A DNA stretch of 64,000 nucleotides from Agapetus fuscipes (Eukaryota; Arthropoda; Insecta; Trichoptera; Glossosomatidae), in assembly GCA_951799405.1 (NCBI GenBank), contig OX637363.1, positions 6,324,001 to 6,388,000 of the forward strand. Direction: 5' to 3'. The notes beneath the pieces were generated by a model. The model searched no databases. It was not told the origin of the DNA and worked only from the letters and a program-made list of their open reading frames with translations. The position numbers and the translations under genes were made by a program. Numbering within the stretch: position 1 is the first letter of the stretch; each line of letters begins with the position of its first letter. Positions 51,345 through 62,810 of the stretch are shown here, piece after piece.

Positions 51345-51975
51345 ACTGTAACTGTAAGTGTAACTCTGTGGCCATTCCGCTAGGGGTGACAAAAGCCTCT
51401 GCAGAGCTGTCTCCGTTTCTTAGTATCCTAACAAACCCCTTTCAATTCATTCATATCCATCACCTTTTTCATGCATTTTCTTCTTCTACGCTCGCTTTGT
51501 ATATCCCATTTTTTCACAATCTTAATCTGACCACTCCGTACTTTTTTCGGTCGTCCCTTACCTACCTCTTTTTCCTTACACACTTCCACTGTAAATATAC
51601 TTTGTCAGTATATCATAAATTCATTCTTTCCACATGCCCAAACCACCTCATCACATTCTGTTGTACCTTAACTTTCACATACTCTCTCAACTTACATTAT
51701 TTCTTTACCCATTCATTTCTAACTCTATCCTTCAGAGTTGTTCCTGTCATCCTTCTCAAATGCTTCATTTCCACCGTACATACTTAACTCATTTCACTAT
51801 CATGTCCATGCTTCACTTCCATACATCAAAGTCGGTAACAATATACCATTGTGTACCGACATTCTAAGATCTATCGTCAACCGCTTGTTCTTTGCTATTC
51901 TTCCTATTACCTTGTTTTCACTTACATACCCTATTCTCAAGCTCCCTTGTCATCTTCCCATTCTTTTTAAACATA
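51345..51975 (-). pseudogene. LINE-a ORF2 C-terminus, longest copy
   Basis: Read on minus and allowing indels: NKVIGRIAKNKRLTIDLRMS, then HNGILLPTLMYGSEAW, then KHLRRMTGTTLKDRVRNEW, then a CMKKVMDMNELKGVC-type end and the tail with GGAATGGCCACAGAGTTACA. It extends further upstream than the copy at 2160. Frame breaks near 51590 and 51790 rule out a functional protein. The PTLMYGSEAW motif and a basic tail are common at the C-terminal side of RT in several LINE clades. Confidence 0.65.
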
Positions 51976-51989
51976 AGTACTTCCCAAGT

Positions 51990-52210
51990 AAAAGATGGCA
52001 GCCTTAAATGGAAGCGAGGGTTTCCCTGCTCCAAAAAGAGTAAAAATTAGTAAAAAGTAGATGAAAAAGAGTAAATAAGAGTAAAAATTAGATGGAAACA
52101 CCGAAACACAAAAATATTTGCGATACCCTTGTAGGTGGAAATGAAACCCTAGCCTTCTGGCTTTAAATGCATGCATTATATCAACTGTGCCACGGACAGG
52201 ACCGCAGACA
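51990..52210 (-). repeat. SINE-like repeat related to 53745-54045
   Basis: Shares ATGAAACCCTAGCCTTCTGG and a head-like ATCAACTGTGCCAC order with the S2-like copy at 53745. Confidence 0.35.
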
Positions 52211-52794
52211 TGTCCTGAATATCCTATTGCATGATTCCGTGGTTAAAGGCAGTATTTCCTTGCCATTGTGGTCGAGTAGCAACCCTTCCTTTTGTCACAT
52301 TGTCGCAGATTCTGTATGGTGCTATTTAAAACCCTTTTTGTGCTCAAATTTGCAGTATCCTTTACAAACGCAAAGCTTTTGTTAGAAACAAAGTGTAACA
52401 CTATCTGGCTAGCTTTTACAATATGGGTGGTCAAACTTATATACCAGCTACTCATAAAATATTTTATTTTTTTGGTTTTAGTTTGTTTATTTTCGTTGAA
52501 ACACAGGTTTGGACTCCTTCCTGTAATGATCATATTAGGATGATTTATTTGGTGAGCGCGGTTTATGTGTGAATCACACCTCTAAAGAAGATTCACAGAT
52601 TTATTTGAAATAATCCATTGATTTGTAATTATAAACGGATGACATCTGTAAATTTTATGTAATTTGATATAAGTCCCTGTATCAAGAAAAAAGATCAATG
52701 CAAAAATTAGAACAAAATATGAAAGCTAACTTTTAAACGTTTTTATCCATATCATTAATTGATGAGGCATTCACTTTGTAACCTTTCATTTTTA
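52211..52794. other. Mostly unassigned with two repeat fragments
   Basis: R1 5' fragment at 52405-52455 (minus) and an S1 type-B tail at 52535-52582 (minus, TAGGATGATTTATTTGGTGA). Otherwise AT-rich. Confidence 0.4.
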
Positions 52795-52795
52795 A

Positions 52796-53140
52796 AAAAT
52801 TAAAATAAAAAATAAAAAAAAAACAAATTGTATAAGGCTACGGGGCGAGTAAAATTTAATAATGTACGACCGGTTCTCCTCTCCTGACCTTGTTTCCTAG
52901 AAATAATAATAAATCTGTCACCAACAATCCCAGCGCTCTGTTCCCTTCCTCGCCCCTCCCCCCCTCCACTACTCCCACCCCTTAAAAGAATGTTACACTA
53001 ATTTATATTTTATTTTGTTAGTCAGTAATATTTTGTACCTGATGATGGAAACATTGTTTCCGAAACCGGTCGTACATTATTAAATTTTACTCGCCCCGTA
53101 GCCTTATACAATTTGTTTTTTTATTTTTAATTTTAAGTTT
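52796..53140 (+). repeat. H4 inverted-repeat element with hammerhead-like core
   Basis: 75-bp arms (about 52800-52874 and 53065-53139, sharing GTATAAGGCTACGGGGCGAG) around a 190-bp centre. Core at 53026-53082: stem I TAATA-TTT-TGTAC with GTACA-T-TATTA, CTGATGA (53039-53045), extra T, stem II GGAAAC/GTTTCC, GAA, palindrome ACCGGT (53065-53070), C at 53071. It is the best-paired core in the window. Confidence 0.6.
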
Positions 53141-53562
53141 TTATCCATGTTTAAATTTTAGAATACCTACTACGAAAACATTCTGACATGTTTCTTTTGA
53201 AAATCAAAAAATGTTGCTTTCTTTTCCCGCCGATGCAACAGGTGTGCTAAGGAAACGAATTGTGTATCGTTGCCAGGTAGATAAAAAAAAATCCCAATCG
53301 AATACCTAACCATGATAAAAAAAAAATACAATAATACGTTATCCGCTGACAACACCGTTATTAGAACGAGAGAAAAAAAAAAACAAAAAAATATCAATAT
53401 GGCGGCATCCGTTTTCGCGCCTTTTATTATATCTACAGACGGTTACTCATGTGTGACATTTTTGCATTTCGGTATTAACGATCACTAAACATTCAGAATG
53501 AGAAAAAAACGTAACGAAGCTGCACATTTATTTCAATTTTTTGCGGCGTTATTAAAAAGAAT
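53141..53562. other. No recognised feature
   Basis: AT-rich with A runs. Confidence 0.4.
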
Positions 53563-53564
53563 AT

Positions 53565-53705
53565 AATATTAGGATGATTTATCACACCTCAAGAGCCCTC
53601 TGCGGGCTTGGTCGTCCCTGTAGAAAGTGCCGATTCTCAAGCAAGACCCACTTGCTGTAAGGCTGGATGGACCTTCAGTGACCGGTCTTTAGTAAAGGTG
53701 AATGA
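53565..53705 (-). repeat. S1 SINE, tail type B, truncated
   Basis: TTAGGATGATTTATCACACC to GACCGGTCTTTAGTAAAGG. Confidence 0.6.
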
Positions 53706-53744
53706 AATAAAAAAATGAAATGAAAATGAAAAAGTAAAATTAAT

Positions 53745-54045
53745 AACCGGTCGTTGTCCTTGAAGGGGTCGCATATAGATATTGGAACCTTCGTTTTCAT
53801 TTTCACAGATAATGGGGCCAGTCTTACGCCAACCACATCTCTTGAACAAGGGGTTGCTCTACTCGCGATTGGCAGATTCTCATTTCTTTTGAAGACTGAG
53901 AAACCTTGGCAGTACGATGATTTTGCGCTTGAAACCAACACTGAAATGTGAAACCATTTCCAACACCCTTGGTGGGTATCAAACCCTAACCCTCTGGTTC
54001 TGAACGCTAAAATTCTAGCAACTAAGCTATTGAATCCACATAGAT
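53745..54045 (-). repeat. S2-like SINE, diverged subfamily
   Basis: Same order as S2 (tail, CTTACGCCAACCAC, GAAGACTGAGAAACC, head with AACTAAGCTATTGAAT), but GGTTTGATACCC replaces the B box. Confidence 0.5.
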
Positions 54046-54124
54046 GGGTTAAGAAAACTTGTTGAATGGGCAAATTAAAAAAAAATTGCCACGTCACTCT
54101 ACCGGGTTGCTAAGGGCAGAACCG

Positions 54125-54335
54125 AATAATCTAATCTAAGTTGCAAAGACATGTTACATTGAGGATTCACCTTATTTGCATTCTCACAAACAGACACGTA
54201 CAAGTCCGCATGTGAACCTAAAACATAAAAACCCAAATCTCAAAATGGACATACACCCTGCATCTCTTGCCGTCCTGCCCTGAAACAGGGGTGACATTGC
54301 TAACCTATAACTTATAAGTCAAGGAATGACTTATA
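54125..54335 (-). repeat. R1 copy with internal deletion
   Basis: AATCTAATCTAAGTTGCAAA to CTTATAAGTCAAGGAATG, missing about 40 bp before the 5' end. Confidence 0.7.
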
Positions 54336-55305
54336 AGTCATATAATATTTTTTATTGGTTCCTATGGACCGTTGTTACATCACTAGTAATGTTTGCCCGC
54401 TAAATAATTAATCCAATTACAAAGGTACTGCCTTTGTTTGGGTTTTTATTTTTTTTAAATAAGATATCTGGCTTAAAGTCGTAGTGGCTACATGCAGAAA
54501 TGTCACGCTTGAATGCCGGTCTGTTGCTGTCATTACATAATAATAAAAAGGTGCCATTCAACCCGTTGGGAACCCTTTTTTAGGTGGCCTACATTTTTTA
54601 TTCACTCCTTCAAGGACGAATAACATTCCTAACTTGTTAAATGAAAAATAAATAATAATTAATATCAAATTGAAATTTCGCCTTTATCATAAATTTTAAA
54701 TTAGATTTTTTTTTCTTTTTGCCTCGGCTAACCTTGGAAAATGCTTTCAAAAAAAGATTCCAAATTTTAAATTCTCTCAATGGCGGCATACTTGTAGATT
54801 ACAAAAGCCCTTAGTAATCAAAAACTGGTTGGCTTTTTCCGTAACAACTCGGTTGTGTGGTGTCACAATTTTTTCCCAAGTGTACATGACATCCTCGTTC
54901 ATATTTTACTATCTAATCAAACTGTCAACATTACAAGTATTTGAATTAGTTCCGAACATTTTTGATTCCGGATTCCTAAACTCTCGGCGGGCAAATGTCA
55001 GTCTTGTGTGAGGCTGCCGTCTTAAGCAACCAGTAACAATATATGTGTATGCCTTCTCCCCAGCAACCCGGTTGGGTGCCGACATAAAATTGTTTTTGTA
55101 TTATTTTATTCTCCAAATTATAATATTCTTCGTATTCCCCAAATTGACATTTTAATATTTAAAAATAGAACTCTTTCAAGCTACCAACATAACAAATTGA
55201 CATTTCACCAGTTTAAAAATTCGAAAGTGCTTTGAAACCTAGCATCGAACACGAAATCGTTCTTTTTTCAAATACTCTTTACCTGCCTGTTTTATTTATA
55301 CGCTG
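54336..55305. other. No recognised feature
   Basis: AT-rich. Two related segments (near 54805-54880 and 55010-55090) share a TAACAACTCGGTTG / CAACCCGGTTGGGTG-like motif next to GTCTTAAGCAACC. Possibly one eroded repeat. Confidence 0.35.
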
Positions 55306-55309
55306 GTTA

Positions 55310-55560
55310 TTTATTTTGTAGTTTGAATCGCAGAAGAGTTGAGTCGAATTCCTCTCTCGGAATGCCGCGCTGTGATAGGTCCATTCGACCGCGGTGTTCT
55401 TTTTTGTATAAAAAACCGCTCTCTGCGGCCTTGCAGAGCCTTTTGGCGGGAAAAACCGGCCCGGCAAGGTGCAAGCCAGAGATGTACGATAAAATGCTCT
55501 GGGAGTGTAGTGGACTGGTTGGTTGAAATAAAGTATGAATTAAAAACAGGCAAAAATAAA
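55310..55560 (+). promoter_or_regulatory. Promoter-like or LTR-like region
   Basis: TATAAAAAACC at 55417, about 60 bp of GC-rich transcript-like DNA downstream, then AATAAAG at 55528. TATA and poly-A signal 110 bp apart is an LTR-like layout, but no TG/CA ends or duplication were found. Confidence 0.25.
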
Positions 55561-55569
55561 TTAGAACAA

Positions 55570-56055
55570 TCGGTAATAAAAGGAGAGCTTGTATGAAAAA
55601 GGTTATGACTCTGAAAGAAATGAAAGAAGTACGCAAGGATCGAAAAAAATGGCGGTTGATCTGTAATGCTGGCGTTTAAGGCTAAGGCTTTAGAAATTTG
55701 AATTTTTCACTTATTTTTTATAGAATATGTTTTGCAGGTTTTAATTTTCATTGTTTTGTTATTGTTTGTTGTATGTATTTAAATATAATTAATTGTTTGT
55801 ATTATTTGACTTATAGGCTGGTGAGGCTGACCACCCATACTGTAAAAAATGGTTCGCTCTGCCAATGTCACCCCTGTGTCAGGGAAGGTCGGCCAAAGTT
55901 GTAGGGTTTATGTTCATTTGAGGTTTGGATTTTATTTGTAAGTACACATTCAGCATTTGTAAGCGCAAACTACGCGTGTTTGTTTGTGGGCATGCATTTG
56001 ATATGAGCTTTAAATGTTAATATATCTTTGCAACTTAGATTATAGATTATAGGTG
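55570..56055 (+). pseudogene. LINE-b ORF2 end with 3' UTR and R1
   Basis: ERRACMKKVMTLKEMKEV-like codons appear after a frame slip, then RKKWRLICNAGV at 55645-55678, stop, AT-rich UTR, and R1 from TTTGACTTATAGGCTGGTGA (55808) to GCAACTTAGATTATAG. It agrees with 21860-22305 in order and is 5'-truncated at about the same codon. Confidence 0.65.
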
Positions 56056-56109
56056 TTAGGTAATTTATTGGGAAAAGGATGAACCCAATAGGAATGTCAT
56101 AGGTATTAA

Positions 56110-56935
56110 AGATCTAATCTAATCTAAAATGAAAATATATGTAACATTGGGTATTCACATTATAGGTATGCATTCTCACAAGCAGACATGTACAAGCACG
56201 CGCTTGCACATGCCGCATTTGAACCTCAATAAAAACCTAAATTTTAAATGAACATACTGTGAGGGTTTTTCCTCTGTCCTGCTGATTGACACAATTAATA
56301 ATGTAACAGCCACTTTAATATGTTTACTTTTATTCCTTTCACAATGTATACACAATATACCACAGCACAATAATATTAATTATTCTTAATTACACATGCT
56401 TGTGGCTCTCACGCCAGGCAAGCTTCTTCTCTCTTTCTGCATTCTTTTGTTTTCCTTTTTCCATTCAAATTTAAATACAATGTTCAATTCTACCAAACAA
56501 ACAAACTCATCTCGTTACAATACACCTCCTTCCTCTCATAAAAAAAAACATTCCCAATTTTTTTTTTTTCTTTTACAATGAGTAAATAATGTATCATAAT
56601 GCTCAGCCGGCGCCACATATTTTGTTTTATTTTAAGGATAAATTTCAAAAATATGAAAATAAAAAAAAAACCTGTTTCTGATACATTATTCAGTCATTAA
56701 TACCTTTTTTAACAATATCAATTATTTTCATACTAAAATTAATATATTTTTTTTTTAACACAAATTTCATATTCAATGTTCCATTCTACCAAACAAACAA
56801 ACTCATCTCGTTACAATACACCCTGCAACTCTTGCCGTCCTTTCCTGAAACAGGAGTGACATTGGCAAAGTGAACCATTTTCTACAGCATGGTTTCTCAG
56901 CCGCATTCAACCTGTAAGTCAATAAACTAAAATAG
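56110..56935 (-). repeat. R1 copy split by a solo LTR
   Basis: Left part ends AAATGAACATAC (56257). Right part resumes ATACACCCTGCAACTCTTGC (56816). Confidence 0.75.
56258..56815. mobile_element. Solo LTR (LTR-C), 558 bp
   Basis: Begins TGTGAGGG, ends GTTACA, flanked by ATAC on both sides (56254-56257 and 56816-56819) inside an R1 copy. A segment of about 48 bp ending CTCATCTCGTTACAATACAC occurs at both 56480 and 56780, so the LTR end is internally duplicated. 4-bp duplication fits a Gypsy-type element. Confidence 0.65.
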
Positions 56936-56949
56936 CAAATCGAGTTCCT

Positions 56950-57205
56950 TGACCTTGACCTGACTGTAGGCTCTTGGTTAAGGCTATGGACTCGTAATGG
57001 GAAGATCCTGGGTTCGGCCCCTGCCGGAGCACTTAATAATAATAATTTTATTTTTAAAAATATGTAGGTTCTTCGCTGGGTTGAAAAATTCACCTGCGAT
57101 TATCAAAAGCCCCGTTGCCTATCCAAATTAACAACAAGTGGGTCTTGCTTAAAAACTGGTACTTGCTATAACCACGAACAAGCTCGCTGAGGGTTCTTGA
57201 AGTAT
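56950..57205 (+). repeat. S1 SINE, diverged
   Basis: Head GACTGTAGGCTCTTGGTTAA, B box GGTTCGGCCCC, body with GTGGGTCTTGCTTAAAAAC. Confidence 0.6.
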
Positions 57206-57209
57206 CTAT

Positions 57210-57455
57210 TATCTTTAATCTAAGTTGCAAAGATATATTTACATTTAAACCTCATATCAAATGCATGCCCACAAACAAACACTTGTAGTAGTTGTAAAAT
57301 CCAAACCTCAAATGAACATACACCCTACAACTTTTGCCGACCTACCCTGACACAGTGGTGACATTGGCAAAGTGAACCATTTGTTACAGTATGGGTGGTC
57401 AGAAAAATAATAAAAATTCACACAAAAACGGCGCTCACCAAATAAATCATCCTTA
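57210..57455 (-). repeat. R1 copy followed by S1 type-B tail
   Basis: R1 57210-57405 (minus) ends at GGTATGGGTGGTCAG. An S1 tail fragment (plus) CACACAAAAACGGCGCTCAC lies at 57420-57455. Confidence 0.65.
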
Positions 57456-57619
57456 TGTTTATTTATTTCTTCCTTATGGTGGTTGATTCTTCCCGATTGT
57501 TGTGAAACTTGTTCCAATTCAGCTAATGCCACTCCTTTTTTCATGAAAAAGCGGCAATGGTTGCAGTGTTCATTTGGTGTTTTTGATTACTTTTGTATAC
57601 ACGTTATTTGTATTATTTG

Positions 57620-57835
57620 AATGTGTCAAACCCCAAAATAAAATACCGGCAATGCTTACTCAGCCTTCACAAGAAATGAGTACCAGTCCTCTCGGGAGCT
57701 CGGAAAACCCCACTTCAACTGAAGTGGCTGGCGTAAGGCCGCCCCCTTAACTGTAAAAATAAATAGGTTCCACTCGCCACATGCGAAACCCTTCGGGGAT
57801 ACGCTGTATGTGTAGCTTAGTTGCGTTGCGTGTGA
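57620..57835 (+). repeat. S2 SINE, headless
   Basis: CAAACCCCAAAATAAAATAC to GCTTAGTTGCGTTGCG. Confidence 0.7.
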
Positions 57836-57852
57836 TACTTGTCAGAGTGCAG

Positions 57853-58110
57853 TGGTTCCTTGACTTATAGGTTGGTATGCGGCTGACCACCCATGCTGTA
57901 AAAATGGTTCACTTTGCCAATGTCACCCCTGTTACAGGGAAGGACGGCAAAAGTTGCAGGGTGTATGTCCATTTGAGATTTGGTTTTTATGTTGTAGGTT
58001 CACATGAGGCATTTGCAAGCGCGAACTTGTACGTGTCAGGTTGTGAGAATGCATGTAATGTGAATCTCCAATGTAGCATATCTTTGCAACTTAGATTAGA
58101 TTAGTGCCAC
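57853..58110 (+). repeat. R1 copy, well preserved
   Basis: CCTTGACTTATAGGTTGGTA to GCAACTTAGATTAGATTAG. Confidence 0.85.
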
Positions 58111-58800
58111 AGAGGTGTCGGAATTGCCAGATAAAAATATACTTCCCTTTCGAGAACGGAGAACCCCCATTTTAGATTCGTAAACAAAATTAGGCGGGAA
58201 ATTCTGGAAGCCATGTTGTTAGCACGTGACCAGATGGTCCGCCATCTTGGAAAGATTCAAGTTCACGCGGTCACTCTCTCGCGGTCACAACAACACCGTG
58301 TATACGCGCGCACATACCTGTTAAACTCTCGGGTATTTCCATAGCGTTTATAAAAAAATGTATGTAAACTTACACGCTCACTAGAGGCGCTGTTTCAGTT
58401 TCCACATTTTTTATGTAGCTTAAAAGTAATATTTTCCACTAAGGGTACTGTTGTATATTTGGTAGGTATAATGTACTTATGTATCCATAGCGAGCATACC
58501 ATAGAGACGAGTGACTTATGCGCGGTCAAGGTCACGAGAGAATTCTTAATTCAAATATTTTATACCTACCGTGTTTTTTAATAGATGGTGCGCACTATGG
58601 AAATCAATCTTATTGAATAGATTCGGCGTATTTAAAACTTGGGAAAAATGTGATGTCTCTTGGCCGGCTACGACTTCATACGAGTCAAAACATTAATGAA
58701 ATATCATGTACTTATGTAGGTAGTTTGACAACAATACTACGTACTGCATTTAGCATATCTATCCACAGCTTACATTTTAATATTGTAATCTAAAATCAAA
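58111..58800. other. No recognised repeat
   Basis: Moderately CpG-rich, with GTCCGCCATCTTGG at 58239. No ORF or splice pair I would defend. Confidence 0.35.
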
Positions 58801-59044
58801 CGGGGCAATTCTTAGACATTTTAGTCGTCGGTTGAGCCCACGCTTTGACAAACTAATTATGCCTGGGCTGAAAGTTTCATCACCGCGGTCATTCTTACCT
58901 ACCGAATTTTGGTAATATTTGTATGAAGACTAATCAGCCGTTCACTTGCGGCCATATTGGATTGACAGGTCTTCACACAAATGCATCATTAGTTTGTCAA
59001 AGCGTGGGCTCAACGGTCAAGTAAAATGTCTAAGAATAGTACCG
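58801..59044 (+). mobile_element. M1 MITE, full copy
   Basis: Same orientation as 16800. Termini CGGGGCAATTCTTAGACATT and AATGTCTAAGAATAGTACCG. Confidence 0.75.
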
Positions 59045-59273
59045 TAAGTTGCAAGGCTTCTAATAATTTAAGAATGTTCTCCATACAATTTGTACGGAAA
59101 ACATTTGAATGGTTGATTTAAAAAAAGACACCACGTGCCATTGTGATCAAACTGAGAAAAATAATAAAGCGTACATGTAAATGATTTTTCATCTGATTTT
59201 TTACAAAAAAACAGAGTAGATACCTACTCTGTATTTAATACCAACTCGGTATGAACATTTCTAACGTTAATAT

Positions 59274-59665
59274 TGTTACGAAATTAGGGTTCAAAAGTCT
59301 TTCAAATTAAAATACACAGGTCTTCTTATATAGTTGTTTATTTTACACTTTTAAATAATTTATTTTTACAAAGCTTCCTCGACTATTCCACTTGGTTTCT
59401 GTTCACTGATCAAGTTAGTTCTATGTGTTTGTAAATCTCGTATGATACTGCTGGCCCTGCAAGCCACTGGCACCCTTCTTATACTCTTTAAAACAGTACA
59501 ATCTAGACCTATATTTGCTTGACAGTTCCAGAAAGGCATAGTAATTATTATTTCTCGATGCTGCACGTATTTTATTCAATGATTCCTACCCACACAATAC
59601 AATACAGAATTCCTATAACTAATACCTACTTATTCTAAATATTTATATTTCATATTTACATAACA
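59274..59665 (-). mobile_element. Solo LTR of the 5963 Gypsy family
   Basis: 392 bp from TGTTACGAAATTAGGG to TTTACATAACA, matching the LTR in reverse (AAATACACAGGTCTTCTT, TTCCACTTGGTTT, GTTCACTGATCA). Flanked by ATAT (59270-59273, 59666-59669). Diverged, shorter, and with only one copy of the terminal 44-bp unit. Confidence 0.85.
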
Positions 59666-60414
59666 ATATACATTTTTCCCTCTTTTTCCCAATTTTATCA
59701 CAGTGCCAGCTAGTGCTTTTTTTAAATCAAGTATTCATTTGATCGGCTGTTCACGTGCAGTCACATTTTAGCGCTTGCTATTCACCAATACGATCGCTGG
59801 ATAAGTCAACACTGCAAGAGCTGGAATGAAACTCCTACTTAGATAATTTGCATACAGATCGGAGTAATCTTTTTAATGAAAACTCAATCACCACTTTGTG
59901 TCTCAATTACACAGGATGTGCGAGTCTATCGAGGAGAGAATATAAAATAGTAATTATTTAAAAGAAAAAATAATGTGCAGTCCATTTAAAACCACATGCG
60001 TAGTGGTATAATTACACGGAGTTAAAAATGCTGTCCTGTGATTGGTCGTAATTTGCGTAACTGCGTCAGGTCACGCATCAATATGTCGTGTGACCTTGAA
60101 ACTGCTTCTTACTTTGTATTTACATGGTGCTATTCAATATTACCTACACCAATTTGCTTTAATTGTATAACAAACGTACATGGTTTTACTGTCTAACAAA
60201 AAAACGTTGTTTGCATCAAAACTTCACTCTTGTCTGAAAGATGGTTGATTTTTTTAATAAACACAAATTGCGCTTAGAGCTTCAAGCATATCTCACATCG
60301 TTTTTCTTTCTTACGTTTTATTTTATTCACTAAAAGGGTAGTAATCATCGTAGGGGGTAATTTGAAATTTCGACTTCAATGGAATCTTCTTGGAACAGGA
60401 TCTGATTGCTTCGA
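59666..60414. other. No recognised feature
   Basis: AT-rich, no assigned repeat. Confidence 0.4.
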
Positions 60415-60582
60415 TGGAACGGATGGATGAAAATGTTGTAAATAAGAGAAACACCGCATTCTTCACCTTATCATACAGGGTAAGATTGAGGGGCGAAGAA
60501 CTCGGGGACGCCGAAGGACATCGTGGCTGAAAAACCTGCGACAATGGATCGGCCAAGTCCCTTTTTCGAGCTACAGCATCCA
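60415..60582 (+). pseudogene. LINE ORF C-terminus, third lineage
   Basis: One frame reads LIIQGKIEGRRTRGRRRTSW then LKNLRQW (60463-60545), a classic LINE ORF2 tail of the KIEG-x-RGRGRRR-x-SWLxNLRxW type. The frame just upstream (MDENVVNKRNTAF) continues the same protein after a 1-2 base slip. The stop is at about 60583 and an R1 copy follows. No other part of this LINE is present. It differs from LINE-a, LINE-b and the two RT tails at 25837 and 35221. Confidence 0.6.
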
Positions 60583-60597
60583 ATAATCTATATATCT

Positions 60598-60835
60598 ATA
60601 ATCTAAGTTGCAAGGATATATTCATTCAAAGCTCTCAGATGTATGCCCACAAACAAACACGTGTAGTTCGCGCTTACAAATGCTGATTGTGTACTTACAA
60701 ATAAAATCCAAACCTCAAATGAACATAAGCCCTGCAACTCTTGCCGACATTCCCTGAAACAGGGTTGACATTGGCAAAGTGAACCATTTTTTACAGTAAG
60801 GGTGGTCAGCCTCATACCAACCTATAAGTCAAGGA
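60598..60835 (-). repeat. R1 copy
   Basis: TAATCTAAGTTGCAAGGATA to CCAACCTATAAGTCAAGGAA. Confidence 0.8.
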
Positions 60836-60839
60836 ATAC

Positions 60840-61537
60840 GAGTAATAAATAACATTTAAGTATAAGAAAACAACAAAACCTTAAAAATAAATCTATACAA
60901 AAAAAGTAAAAAATGTAAATAATAATAATAATGAAAATAGCAAACCAATAAATATTTATTGTACCGTTTGGTGATGAATCACTGCAAATGTTCTATTCAT
61001 CAGCTGTAAGAACAAACATGTCTTCAAGGTGAGAATAGCCATAATGATCGTAGATCTAGAAGTGTCACCAAAAAGAAGAAGATAAAGTCATGTTATTGGT
61101 TCAACCACGAGATTTCTATCTCCTGTGTACGATAATATTTTTTCTCTCTCGTCAAATGCACATTTGGGAAAAACGGTTAAACGTTGGATAGGAACATCTA
61201 CAACTGGAAGAGGCTGTGTCAAAGTATATTGCTTCTACAGCTGTTGTTCATGTAGAAATGCGTATTGACAACCGTTAAATTGTTGTCTTACAAACTAGAC
61301 ATTCTGGTTTAAACCGGAGCTTAGAAGTTGACGCGCTTTGTGGTACAGGAAACTCTTGGCACTAGAGGAATAATATCGTCAAGCCCACAGAAAATCGAGC
61401 AACAAACTTAACACTACGTTATAAGGCAACGTCTTTTTCATTTTGATTCCATTTCGTTTAGTTCTTGAACAAATAGTTCTCGTTTGATCCCGTTTTGTAG
61501 AACGCATCACAGCAATATCTATGAATATGAATAATAT
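60840..61537. other. Unassigned, possibly part of a decayed gene with 61890-62230
   Basis: Less AT-rich from about 61010 on. No motif recognised. Confidence 0.3.
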
Positions 61538-61887
61538 TGTTATGATTTTAGTTATTTTAATCAAACTGCATTTTATTTTACACAATGTCGATTTACAATG
61601 TAATGATTTCTGGCTTTGGCTTATCGACTTCACGGCTCAATGTTTGAATCGACTCTGGTCTCTCGCATAATTGCGGTCCAAATATATAGCGTCTAAACGG
61701 ACGCCTTTTGTATATTTCGGATCCTACTATAGTGAACCACACACTTCTGTATGGTTCTATACTATTCTAGTTACGCATACCTACAACTACGTGCCTGGGC
61801 ACATGCACGCATTCAAACTCACAGTAGACTAGAGGAGGACACACACACATAAGCAAGCCACGCAATCGGGCTCATAAGTTCGTAACA
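61538..61887 (-). mobile_element. Solo LTR (LTR-B), 350 bp
   Basis: TGTTATGATTTTAG to GTTCGTAACA with ATAT on both sides (61534-61537, 61888-61891). The sense strand is probably minus because AAATAAAATGC precedes the 3' end as in the 5963 LTR. Related pieces at 47699 and 17510. Confidence 0.75.
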
Positions 61888-62168
61888 ATATGAAGGCTAG
61901 GAAGAAGGCCAACAACTCTTGCTAAAACTACCTTTCTTGCTAAATTTGTCTTGGATTTATACCCCAGAGCGCGTCTTCTGTAAGCTGGGTTTGCTGTGTC
62001 CTTAGCCCCTTTAATGAACTTATCGGGTTGACCTTTGACTAGAAAAGGGTTACACTTCATTGATACGCCAAAATATTGGGGAATGAAGCAGTAAGGGCGA
62101 TTAACTACGTATTTAACATTAACAACCATAACAATGTGGTAGTTGGTCTTGAACGGCTTGACACACAA
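61888..62168 (-). pseudogene. Unrecognised decayed coding-like region
   Basis: A minus-strand frame of about 90 codons (YHIVMVVNVKYVVNRPYCFI, later PFLVKGQPDKFIKGAKD) with a balanced, protein-like composition, directly beside a solo LTR and a composite SINE. I do not recognise it. It may be the remains of a transposase or host gene into which both elements inserted. The C-terminal part of the frame as read runs into the LTR. Confidence 0.3.
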
Positions 62169-62267
62169 GCTTCAAGATAATATCATTTGAACCTTCACAA
62201 TTCTCTGCCATTGAATCATTCCATTTAAACATTGTTTTTCTTGCATCGCTGTACTATCTTGCATGAG

Positions 62268-62810
62268 ACGCAACTAAGCTACACATATGGTGTAACTTCT
62301 TGCCTGCGTTATCCCCGAAGGGGTCGCATGTGGCGATACGGGACCTATTTATTTTTACCTCATTTGACCTCACACCAACCACTACAGGTGAAGTGGGGGT
62401 TTCTCAGGGGGCTGTTTCTCATTTATTGTGAAGACTGAGTACACCTGGCCGGTATTTACTTTTGGATTTGAAATAGACACCGAAATGGGAAATTATTTCT
62501 GACACCCTCGGTGGGGATCAAACGCTTGCTCTCGGCATGGAATGAAAGCATTCTACCAACTGAGCTATCGAACGGACTTTTTACGAGCTTGGTCGTCGCT
62601 TTAAAGCGCCAATTCTTAAGCAAGACCCAGTTGCTCTAAGGCTGGATGGACCTTTTGATGACCAGTCTTTGGTAAAGGTTTATAAATTTTTCAACGCAGC
62701 GAAGAGCAAATTTGAAAATATTAATGGCCCCTTTTTTTGTTCTCCGCCGCGGCTCGAACCCACAACCTTCCATTTACGAGTTAGAAGTGTTAACCACTAG
62801 ACTACAGCCC
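62268..62810 (-). mobile_element. S1-S2 composite SINE, copy 4
   Basis: On minus: S1 head (62745-62810), body, junction AAGCTCGTAAAAAGTCCGTT near 62580, S2 head with A box AGCTCAGTTGG near 62560, and S2 tail at 62268. Confidence 0.8.
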
